Shown piece by piece: positions 1 through 7,564 of a stretch of 64,000 nt of DNA (position 1 is the first letter of the stretch; each line of letters opens with the position of its first letter). The notes under the pieces were generated by a model that saw nothing but the letters and a program-made list of their open reading frames with translations, did no database searches and had not been told where the DNA came from. This stretch comes from Paucibacter sp. PLA-PC-4 (GTDB taxonomy: Bacteria > Pseudomonadota > Gammaproteobacteria > Burkholderiales > Burkholderiaceae_C), in assembly GCF_026241155.1 (NCBI RefSeq), contig NZ_JAPFGP010000011.1:124001-188000 (forward strand), in the 5' to 3' direction. The translations under genes were made by a program, and so were the position numbers.

Positions 1-1
1 T

Positions 2-652
2 GAGACCCAGCAGATCGTCATCAGAAGTTCAGCAGGCATTCCCAGTGTTGAGTGGGCCGGTGCGGTCCATCCAGACATTGTCCTGACCAAGACCGTGGCC
101 GGCGAGACCATGCTGGCGCAGGTGAACTACAAGAAGGCCGTGACAGGCATTACCGAGATGACCATCGAAGCGGCGACGCGAACCAGCAAGAAGCAGATCC
201 CGATCGAACTCACTGCACCGTCAGCACCAGCCTCTGCTGCATCCACCGCAGGCGATGCTGCGGCGGCCCAGGCGGATAGCGCAGCTGCTGTGAAGGCCGA
301 GGTGAAGAAGAAGGCGCAGGCTGGCGCCCCCCAGACCACGGCGCCAACGGTGACGCTAGCGCTCAAGGATCCCCCCACCATACCCGCAGTCGTCGCCGTG
401 CAGCCTAACCCGGCCGCCTCGACGCCAGCAGCCACCGTCACAGCGCCCGGCATCTTAGCGCCGCGCAATTCCTTCGAGAAGTCGCTGCTGCAAGGGGAGC
501 GCCTGAAAACCTACCAGCTCAAGTTGAAGGTCCCGACAACCGGCGTGTTTGATGCCGCTACCCGAGAAGAGATCAGCAAATGGAAGAAGGCAAGGGACCT
601 GCCTGCCGACGGCACGCTGTCCGAGGCGATCGGAAAAGAGATTCTGAAGTGA
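2..652 (+). CDS. Peptidoglycan-binding-like protein, 5' end outside window
   Basis: The frame is open from the window edge, so the start lies upstream; the GTG at 95 is only an internal candidate. The visible part has an unassigned N-terminal stretch, a low-complexity Ala/Pro/Thr linker (about 204-460) and a C-terminal module of about 55 residues. That module, with the stretch VPTTGVFDAATREEI and a following LPADGTLSE, reads like a peptidoglycan_binding_1 repeat (Leu/Gln-rich helix, G-x-F-D-xx-T-xx-A/E signature). The stop is 4 bp before the protease/SleB gene, so the two are probably cotranscribed. A cell-wall-targeting role is inferred from this module and from the neighbour. The N-terminal function is unknown. 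Confidence 0.7.
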   Translation, partial: ETQQIVIRSSAGIPSVEWAGAVHPDIVLTKTVAGETMLAQVNYKKAVTGITEMTIEAATRTSKKQIPIELTAPSAPASAASTAGDAAAAQADSAAAVKAEVKKKAQAGAPQTTAPTVTLALKDPPTIPAVVAVQPNPAASTPAATVTAPGILAPRNSFEKSLLQGERLKTYQLKLKVPTTGVFDAATREEISKWKKARDLPADGTLSEAIGKEILK

Positions 653-656
653 TTTC

Positions 657-1778
657 ATGGCGATCCGCGTCTGGAACCAAAGCATCGACCCCGCTCAGTC
701 CCTGGCGGGCACGTTGACCTGCGTGACGCACATGGGCAGCGCGCAGCGCTGGATCGCTATCACGGCGGCCCACGTCGTCGCGCCGCTCGTGGCGCCCGGC
801 GCTGCCTCGCCGAGTTCGGGTGACGTCATTGTGCTGGAGGACGGCGCGACCCGGTATGCCGGAAAGCTTTGGTTCTGGTGCGACCTGCAACGGCAGGCCG
901 ACGGATTCAGCAACGAGTACGACGCGGCACTCATTGAGCTGTCTAGCGCTGATGCGCGGGCGATCGCCGGGGCGCTGAAACAACCTGCCAACTGTGCGTC
1001 TCTGCCCGACAGCACTGACCTCTCCTTCGACGGCATCAGCAGCGGCCGGGTAAACGGTCGATTTGACGGCCTGCGCGCCAGCGATCCTCTGCTGTATGGC
1101 GTGCTTGGCGGCACGTTTTCCGCAGTCACCTTCAAGGACAGCCTGCGCGCTTCCCTGCACGCACAACCGGGCGACAGTGGCGCCATGCTCACCAACGGCA
1201 CGTCCGCCGTCGGTATGCTTATTGGCGCTGAAGGCGTTTTCAGCCGCTTGCTGGCTCTCGAGCCGCTGATGCGCACCTTCAAGCTTGACTGGGTGAACGG
1301 CCTGGGCGCACCCTCGACCGTGGCGCCGCCGATCGCAACGGTAGGCGTTCCTGCCGAGATCGTGGGCGACCGAACCCGGGCCGCCGATGTGCTTGCACGC
1401 ACGCTCTGGGGAGAGGCTCGCGGGGAGAAGCTCGCGGGACTGCGGGCCGTGGCGGCGGTCATCCTCAACCGGGCGACGCATCGCCGGGTGCACTGGTGGG
1501 GGAACTCCATCGTTGGCGTCTGCCGGGCACCAATGCAGTTCTCGTGTTGGAACGGCAATGACCCCAACCTGCCCAAACTGCTGGCGGTGACCTCCAGCGA
1601 CACGCGCTTCAAGATCTGCGGCGATGTCGCTGAAGAAGCGCTAGACGGGCTGCTGGCAACGGATTGCAAGCTGGGTGCGACGCACTATCACACCAAGTCC
1701 ATCCTGCCCCGATGGGCGACCGGCAAGGTGCCGTGTGCCGACATCGGCAACCACCTGTTCTACAACAATATCGAATAG
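657..1778 (+). CDS. Trypsin-like serine protease fused to SleB-type cell wall hydrolase
   Basis: 373 aa with two enzymatic halves. Residues about 10-225 carry a chymotrypsin-fold triad: His39 in ITAAHVV, Asp89 in NEYDAALIEL and Ser174 in QPGDSGAML. Residues about 240-373 match the cell wall hydrolase SleB domain: LARTLWGEARGEK with the family glutamate, AVAAVILNR, MQFSCW, and a late GATHYHT segment. SleB domains cleave peptidoglycan glycan strands as lytic transglycosylases. No signal peptide is visible, so the site of action is unclear. The ATG at 657 follows the upstream stop by 4 bp. Each domain is known; I do not recognise this exact fusion as a named family. It could be a wall-remodelling enzyme with self-processing, or part of a conflict or secretion system. 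Confidence 0.8.
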   Translation: MAIRVWNQSIDPAQSLAGTLTCVTHMGSAQRWIAITAAHVVAPLVAPGAASPSSGDVIVLEDGATRYAGKLWFWCDLQRQADGFSNEYDAALIELSSADARAIAGALKQPANCASLPDSTDLSFDGISSGRVNGRFDGLRASDPLLYGVLGGTFSAVTFKDSLRASLHAQPGDSGAMLTNGTSAVGMLIGAEGVFSRLLALEPLMRTFKLDWVNGLGAPSTVAPPIATVGVPAEIVGDRTRAADVLARTLWGEARGEKLAGLRAVAAVILNRATHRRVHWWGNSIVGVCRAPMQFSCWNGNDPNLPKLLAVTSSDTRFKICGDVAEEALDGLLATDCKLGATHYHTKSILPRWATGKVPCADIGNHLFYNNIE

Positions 1779-1788
1779 CGAGATCTCC

Positions 1789-3159
1789 ATGAGCACGGTC
1801 ATCGACATCACGATCGGACTGTCATTGGTCTTTGCGCTGGTTGCGTTGATCTGCACCGGCCTGCAGGAATGGTTGGCGTCGGCCCTGAACCTGCGGGGCA
1901 AGACTCTATGGGAAGGCGTGCAGAGCATGCTGCTGGCCAACGCGAAAGCGGACGATGCGGGTTGTCAACTGGGCCTGGCCATCCGCTTGCACCCGCTCAT
2001 TCAAGGCACGGTTGCCGACAAGTTCGGCCCGATCGAGCTGTTCCGCTGGCTTGCTGGGTTTCGCCAACCGACTGCGGACGCGGGCAACCAAAAGCCCAGC
2101 TACATGGAAGCCGGCACCTTCGCGAACGCGCTGGCCGATTCGATTGGCCAGCAATGGAAGGGAGGCTCCCGGCGTTTCGATGACTTGGGCACGGCCGTCG
2201 CGATGATGCCGGACGGCGAACTGAAGGTGCTGCTTCAGAAGATGGTGCTGGAGGCGCAGGGTGATCCAGCCAAGGTGCGTGCCGCCATCGAGGCGTGGTA
2301 CGACAACACCATGAAGCGCGTCAGTGGCTGGTACAAGCGCCGTGTCCAGGTCCTGTTGATCGCACTCGGCTTGCTCGTCGCAGGGGGCATGAACATCGAT
2401 GCCATCCACATCGCCACCAGCCTGGCGACGCAACCCGCACTTCGTTCCTCCTTGGCCGATCGTGCGGTCGAAGCCGCCAAAGCTGAGGAAGTCGCTAGAG
2501 CGGAGAAGGCGGCCGCCACTTCGTTCTCGGCTTCAGCCGCCATGGCACCGGAGGCCGAGCTGCAGCGCCGGCGTGCGGATCTCCAAGCCGCCACCAAGGA
2601 CCTGCAGGACCTGAACCTGCCCATCGGCTGGTCTGGTGGCCGTCCGGTCACGGGCGTTTTCGATGGCTTTTCGATGGTTGTGGGCTGGATGCTCACCGCG
2701 CTTGCGGCATCGTTCGGCGCGCCGTTCTGGTTCGACCTGATCGGCCGGCTATCTCCGCTGCGCGCCTCCGGCGCGAAGGCCGCGGCGCCGCAGCAGCCCG
2801 ACGCGGCTGCTGACCTCGCCGCCAGCAAGGCCTCCGCCAGCCCACAGGGCGCCAGCGCCATGCCCAACCCGGCATCGCCTACGTCCCCGCCTGGTTCCGC
2901 CGTGCCGTTCCGCGGGGCCCTGAATACCTTTGAAGCCACGGGCATTAGCGATGGTGAACTACTGCAGGTCAAGAAGACGCTGGGGGTCACGGGCCCAAAC
3001 GCGCTGACTCCGATCATCGACCAGGCGCTGCGAGACTTGATCAAGCAAAGGCAAGAGGCTCAAAAGTGGCCAGCAACCGGCGAGCTGAGCGCACGATGGG
3101 TCCAGGCGCTGCTGACCGGGCAAGCTGGTGCGAACGCTGCGGCCGGTTCACCGACATAG
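1789..3159 (+). CDS. Uncharacterised membrane protein with C-terminal binding-like module
   Basis: Start taken at the ATG at 1789, 10 bp after the upstream stop; an upstream in-frame extension overlaps the protease gene and is unlikely. About 456 aa. A first hydrophobic helix lies near residues 3-28, a second near 185-205 after the conserved-looking MKRVSGWYKRRVQ stretch, and a third near 290-310 followed by GAPFWFDLIGRL. A long coiled-coil-like Ala/Glu segment separates the last two. An Ala/Pro linker leads to a C-terminal segment that resembles a degenerate peptidoglycan-binding fold. The WYKRR and APFWFD pattern is seen in an uncharacterised bacterial membrane family. It probably forms the inner-membrane part of this three-gene unit; no enzymatic function can be assigned. 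Confidence 0.75.
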   Translation: MSTVIDITIGLSLVFALVALICTGLQEWLASALNLRGKTLWEGVQSMLLANAKADDAGCQLGLAIRLHPLIQGTVADKFGPIELFRWLAGFRQPTADAGNQKPSYMEAGTFANALADSIGQQWKGGSRRFDDLGTAVAMMPDGELKVLLQKMVLEAQGDPAKVRAAIEAWYDNTMKRVSGWYKRRVQVLLIALGLLVAGGMNIDAIHIATSLATQPALRSSLADRAVEAAKAEEVARAEKAAATSFSASAAMAPEAELQRRRADLQAATKDLQDLNLPIGWSGGRPVTGVFDGFSMVVGWMLTALAASFGAPFWFDLIGRLSPLRASGAKAAAPQQPDAAADLAASKASASPQGASAMPNPASPTSPPGSAVPFRGALNTFEATGISDGELLQVKKTLGVTGPNALTPIIDQALRDLIKQRQEAQKWPATGELSARWVQALLTGQAGANAAAGSPT

Positions 3160-3613
3160 TGCGGCGTGAGAACCACCTGGCTTCGGTGCGCGTTCGGACA
3201 GATAGCTCACGTGGCGCATCCCGTGTGGCACTCACCCGGCAGGGCGAGCGTCGCCTTTTATGTCAAACCTTTAGCGCCTGCTCTCTGGCGGTCTGCTCGA
3301 GCGCCGCCAAGTTCTGCTCCGGATGGGTAAGGTGAGCTCGCAGCCTTAGGACCCGGTAGTTCGAGCCCGGCCAGGCCGAACGGCAGCTCTCGGCGCAGTC
3401 CGCGAACTGGAGGTCACGACGCCAGGCAGTCGCTCAGCAGTGCAAACTGGACGGTAGCGAAGTGCCCGAAGCTGCCTGGTCACTCTGGAAAGTTGAGTAG
3501 CCTGGCCGACTCGAGGCGTCTCCTCGTCGCGTCGGTCGGCTGGCCTGGTGTCCGGTTTCATTGGCGGTAGTCCTCCTCCGAGGTTTTGTAACCAGCCTGC
3601 ACCGCAGAATAAG
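3160..3613. other. Non-coding gap between converging units
   Basis: About 450 bp between the plus-strand membrane gene and the minus-strand permease operon. I find no convincing gene, RNA or strong hairpin. Short reading frames here lack recognisable domains or ribosome binding sites. Confidence 0.5.
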
Positions 3614-4906
3614 CTAGAACTTCTCGGCCGAACGGTCCACTGTGGAAGCCGTCGTTCGTCGCCCTAGCTTCACTACCACTGGAATGCCTGCGCCAGGGTG
3701 TTGCAGCAATCGATGAATAACCCCGTAGACCAGCGCGCTGACCGCAATCGAGTCCAGTGCCGGCACCGCTGTCAATGCCAGTCCCCAGCGCGGTGCCAGC
3801 GCTGCCCAGGTGCTGCCGACCGCCCAGGCGATCAGTGCGTCGGCCCGCCAGCGCGCTGCGGTGGCCGCCCCACTTGGGGCCAGCACCGCATGGACGAGGT
3901 AGATGCCGGCAACCGGCGGAATGCATACTCCCAGCCACAGCAGATAGGGCACCAGCAGCTCGCCGATGCCGGCCAGGCCCAACACCGTGCCGACGAGACC
4001 GGCAACCAGGGTCAACTGCCAGGGTGGCTGGCCTGGTCTTAGGGTGCTGCCGATCAGGGAGGCCGCGTAGAGGTTGAAACTGTTGGTGGACCAAGCGGTC
4101 AACGCGACGATCAATAGCGCCGGCACGCCCAGGCCGAGGGTCAACATGATGCGCACCAGGTCCTTGTCCCCACTGGCCAGGCTGGGCAGGCCGGCCAAGG
4201 TCAGCACCAGAGGAAAGCCCAGGCCATAGGCCAGCGCACAGGCCAAGGCCGCACGGCGGGGCGACTTGGCGAAGCGGCAGATGTCGGGTGACAGCACTGC
4301 CCCGACCATCAGCCCACCGGCCACCATCGATACGCCCAGGCCCATAGGCATGACGGTGGCCGGCACGAAAGACCAGACCGGGGAGAGGCCACCGCGCAGC
4401 GCGGCGATGAAGGTCCAGACCAGCAGCAGCAATTTCAGCGGTGTGGTCACGGCCGACAGCAGATCGAGCGCCCGAAAGCCGACCATCGCCGTCAACGTGG
4501 TCAGCACGCAACCTCCCAGGGCCAAGGCCCAGATCGGCGCGCTCGCCAGGGCCGGGCTGACAGAGGCCAGCGCATGACCGAACATCATCGCCACCACGCC
4601 GTACCAGCCGAGGATGCTCAGGCCCAGCACACCATTGGCTAGCCGTGCCCCATGGCCGCCAAAGGCATCGGTGATCAGCTCGTAGGTGGTCTTGCGCGTG
4701 TGCGCGCCAGCGGCACCGGCCAGGGCCGCGATCAGCGCCAGGATGGCACCGCCAACCAGGCTGGACTGGATCGCGCGGACGGCACCGAGCGCGTGGCTCA
4801 GCTCGGCGCCCATCACGAAGGCCGGCAGGGCGATCATCACCGCCAGCAGGATCAGCACGATGCGCCAGGCGCTGACGCGGGGGGCGTTTATCAAGGTTTG
4901 CTGCAT
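3614..4906 (-). CDS. NCS1-family (cytosine permease-like) nucleobase/hydantoin transporter
   Basis: 430 aa, nearly all hydrophobic, with about 12 predicted membrane helices, the usual size and layout of NCS1 purine/cytosine/hydantoin symporters. The N-terminal stretch PAFVMGAELSHALG and the GGHGARLANGVLGLSILGW segment are typical of CodB-like members. It is last in a four-gene minus-strand operon and starts 3 bp beyond the DUF917 stop. Its neighbours act on hydantoin-type rings, so the cargo is more likely a hydantoin, pyrimidine or related heterocycle than cytosine itself. The substrate is inference. Confidence 0.82.
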   Translation of the reverse strand: MQQTLINAPRVSAWRIVLILLAVMIALPAFVMGAELSHALGAVRAIQSSLVGGAILALIAALAGAAGAHTRKTTYELITDAFGGHGARLANGVLGLSILGWYGVVAMMFGHALASVSPALASAPIWALALGGCVLTTLTAMVGFRALDLLSAVTTPLKLLLLVWTFIAALRGGLSPVWSFVPATVMPMGLGVSMVAGGLMVGAVLSPDICRFAKSPRRAALACALAYGLGFPLVLTLAGLPSLASGDKDLVRIMLTLGLGVPALLIVALTAWSTNSFNLYAASLIGSTLRPGQPPWQLTLVAGLVGTVLGLAGIGELLVPYLLWLGVCIPPVAGIYLVHAVLAPSGAATAARWRADALIAWAVGSTWAALAPRWGLALTAVPALDSIAVSALVYGVIHRLLQHPGAGIPVVVKLGRRTTASTVDRSAEKF

Positions 4907-4909
4907 GGG

Positions 4910-5995
4910 TCAGCGGTCCATCACCGTTTGCTCGACCGGCTTGTAGTCGTGGTCGTAGCCGAAGTAGCGGGGGCCGACCAGGGCGATGGCCTGCGGTGTG
5001 CGCCAGGCCGGTACGCAGGGCAGGCCCAACACTGCAGCGCGCAGGCCGAAGCGGGCCTGCTCCGCAGTGATTGGCTCCCCGGTTTCTAGGTCGACCAGCA
5101 CGATCAGGTCCGGTGTGGTGCACAGCACGGCGTCGTCAGTGCGCGCCATCAAAAACTCGTTCTGGAACAGCAGCTGCAGGCGCTGGCCGGCGTAGTCGTC
5201 GAGACCCTGCAGCTGGGCCACGCCGCGGCCGAAGCGGCCGTCCGTCGTGCGCTGCACATCGGAGAGCTTGCCTTTGAACAGGCAGAAGCCCTCGGTCACG
5301 CGCACCAGCTCAGCCACCGGGTCGAGGTGCCGGGCGCGCGCATCGAACAATGCCTGGCCGGCCCGCTGCGTCATCGTGATCGAGCCGTGCACCAGGGCCT
5401 TGCGCGCCTGCGCCGCCGTCATCGGGTAGATGGCCATGCAGCAGGAGCCGCCCATGTCCATCGTGATGCTGCGCACAAAGCGTTCGGTGAAGGCGTTGCT
5501 GATCGTGTTCATCGTCAACGCATTGCCCTTCTCGTCGGCCAGGGCCAGCGGACTGGCCGCAATGCCCTGAAGCGTGCACAGCGTCATCTGGATCTCGGGG
5601 AAGGCGCGGCCCATCGTGTCGCCATCGACCAGGGGCAGGCCGGTGGCGCTTGCGATGCTGAACGGGATCGTCGAGTTCAGCCCGCCGACCTCGATCGACA
5701 TCACGGCCTTGGCCTTCTTGCCCAGCAGCGCTTCGAGACTGCGCAGCGCGGCGATCATCGGGCCGATCTCGGGCAGTTTTTCCAGCATCACGGCCGGTGC
5801 GCCGGCCATGGCCACCGGCACGATCAGGTCGTCGTCGTCAAGCTCGTCGATGTCGATCAGCCGCACGGGCCCGTGCTCGCGGATCGCGCGCTGCGCCAGC
5901 AACTTGCCGAGATAGGGGTCACCGCCGCCACCGGTGCCGTAGACCGCGCCACCGATGGCGATGGCCTCCATGTCTGTTGCTTCGATCAGGGTCAT
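4910..5995 (-). CDS. DUF917 / S-methyl-thiohydantoin desulfurase-like protein
   Basis: 361 aa, full length for the family. The N-terminus has the family glycine-rich segment GGAVYGTGGGGDPYLG and an acidic DELDDDDLIVP stretch. The middle has EVGGLNSTIPF and GLPLVDGDTMGRAFPE, both typical of DUF917. The family's N-terminal domain has been described in connection with S-methyl-thiohydantoin desulfuration and is commonly paired with HyuA-type hydantoinase/oxoprolinase genes, as here. Its start overlaps the hydantoinase stop by 4 bp, indicating translational coupling. It probably acts in the cytoplasm on the same heterocycle; the exact reaction is not shown by the sequence. Confidence 0.85.
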   Translation of the reverse strand: MTLIEATDMEAIAIGGAVYGTGGGGDPYLGKLLAQRAIREHGPVRLIDIDELDDDDLIVPVAMAGAPAVMLEKLPEIGPMIAALRSLEALLGKKAKAVMSIEVGGLNSTIPFSIASATGLPLVDGDTMGRAFPEIQMTLCTLQGIAASPLALADEKGNALTMNTISNAFTERFVRSITMDMGGSCCMAIYPMTAAQARKALVHGSITMTQRAGQALFDARARHLDPVAELVRVTEGFCLFKGKLSDVQRTTDGRFGRGVAQLQGLDDYAGQRLQLLFQNEFLMARTDDAVLCTTPDLIVLVDLETGEPITAEQARFGLRAAVLGLPCVPAWRTPQAIALVGPRYFGYDHDYKPVEQTVMDR

Positions 5996-7554
5996 GCCGC
6001 AGTTCCAGTCGCAGTTTCGTTCAGGTCGCCGATCACGCGCACGCGGATGCGGGTGGCGTTGCCGCCGATGTAGGCCAGCGGCACTTCCTCGACGTCGAGT
6101 AGGGTCAGGGTTTGCGGGTTGGCACCGGCCTGCACCGCCTTCTGTTCGGCATCAGCGCGCACCTGGGCAATCGCCTGTTCACGCGTCAGGCCGTCTTCCA
6201 GGCGCACCACACGGTCGATCTCACCGCTGACCTGGGCCATCGCCGCGCCGACCGCATTGGCCACGCCGAAGTGGGGCGGAATCGTCACGACCGCGTCGCC
6301 GACGCGCTCGCGCAGCAAGATGCTGCCGCCGCCAACGACGACCACCGGCAGCACCGCCGCCGAGGTGCGCATGCGTTCGACCGCATTGAAGACCATCTGC
6401 TGCAGCCGGATATGGCAACGCTGCACAGCATCAGCAGCCAGATGCGCCACCTTGGCCGCATCGCCCACGGTGGCGACGCCCGCCGCGACGGCGATGTCGG
6501 TGGCCGTCAAGGTGCGGCCGCCGAACACCAGGGCCTCGGTGTGAATGTTGTAGCCGACGCTGCGCGGACCCAAGGTCGTCATGTCGGCATTGACCAGCGA
6601 GCCGCCACCCAGGCCGATGCTGTAGGCATCAGGCATGCGGAAGTTGGTGCGCACGCCGCCAACCTCGACCGCAATGCCGGCCTGGCGCGGAAAGCCCGCC
6701 TGCAGCACGCCGACATCCGAGGTCGTTCCGCCGATGTCCACCACGATGGCGTCGCTCAGCCCCGACAGAAAGGCCGCGCCGCGCATCGAGTTGGTCGGCC
6801 CGGAGGCTACGGTCAAGATGGGGAAGCGCGCAGCCTGCTCGGCACTCATCAAGGTGCCGTCGTTCTGCGTCAGGTAGAACGGCGCGCTGATGCCGCTGTC
6901 TTGCAGCGCCTGCTCGAAGGCGGCCACCACGTCCAGGCCCAGCGGGCCGAGGCAGGCATTCAGGATCGCCGCGTTCTCGCGCTCGAGCAGGCCGATGCGG
7001 CCGATTTGCGAGGACAGGGTGATGCGCGCGTCGGGCATCACCTCGCGCACCAGCGCCGCGGCCACATGTTCCTGCGCATCGTTGATAAAGGAGAACGCGC
7101 CGGAGATGGCCACGTCGCGCAGGCCGAGGGCCGCGAACTCTTGCGCGAAGCCACGGATCTGCTCGGGCTGCAAAGTGCCCAGCTCGCGGCCGTCGAATTC
7201 ATAGCCGCCCTGGGCCAGGCGCCAATGCATAGGTACGGCGGCCAACATGTCTTCGGGCCAGGCCGAGGTGGGCGGCAGGCCGCTGGTGGCCGGCAGGCCC
7301 AGGCGGATCATGCCCACTGGCGCTAGGCGCCGGCGCTCGACCAGCGCATTGGTGAAATGCGTCGTGCCTATCATCACTGCGCCGATGCTGGCGCGTTCGA
7401 TGGCGGCACCGGCCACCACCTCGTTCAGCGCATTGACCACGCCGCTCATCACATCGGCGGTGGTGGCCGTCTTCAGCCCGAAGAGCACCTCGCTGCCGCG
7501 CATCACCACGGCGTCGGTGTTGGTGCCACCGACGTCAATTCCCACTCGAATCAT
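5992..7554 (-). CDS. Hydantoinase/oxoprolinase family protein (HyuA-like)
   Basis: 520 aa from the ATG at 7554, which begins MIRVGIDVGGTNTDAVV, the ASKHA-fold phosphate-binding signature of HyuA-type proteins. A second nucleotide-binding motif, VVDIGGTTSDVGVL, follows. An upstream in-frame extension would run through the TonB receptor gene and is rejected. Family members couple ATP hydrolysis to opening of 5-oxoproline or hydantoin rings, usually with a HyuB partner. No hyuB is present; DUF917 occupies that place. The gene starts 10 bp after the TonB receptor stop and overlaps DUF917 by 4 bp, so all four genes are probably one transcript. Confidence 0.88.
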   Translation of the reverse strand: MIRVGIDVGGTNTDAVVMRGSEVLFGLKTATTADVMSGVVNALNEVVAGAAIERASIGAVMIGTTHFTNALVERRRLAPVGMIRLGLPATSGLPPTSAWPEDMLAAVPMHWRLAQGGYEFDGRELGTLQPEQIRGFAQEFAALGLRDVAISGAFSFINDAQEHVAAALVREVMPDARITLSSQIGRIGLLERENAAILNACLGPLGLDVVAAFEQALQDSGISAPFYLTQNDGTLMSAEQAARFPILTVASGPTNSMRGAAFLSGLSDAIVVDIGGTTSDVGVLQAGFPRQAGIAVEVGGVRTNFRMPDAYSIGLGGGSLVNADMTTLGPRSVGYNIHTEALVFGGRTLTATDIAVAAGVATVGDAAKVAHLAADAVQRCHIRLQQMVFNAVERMRTSAAVLPVVVVGGGSILLRERVGDAVVTIPPHFGVANAVGAAMAQVSGEIDRVVRLEDGLTREQAIAQVRADAEQKAVQAGANPQTLTLLDVEEVPLAYIGGNATRIRVRVIGDLNETATGTAA

Positions 7555-7564
7555 GGCGCGCCCC

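Noticed and set aside
3558-5123. 521-aa minus-strand frame overlapping the permease
   Set aside because: Frame shadow of the NCS1 gene; its translation is Arg/Gly/Pro-rich without domains, while the other frame gives clean membrane helices.
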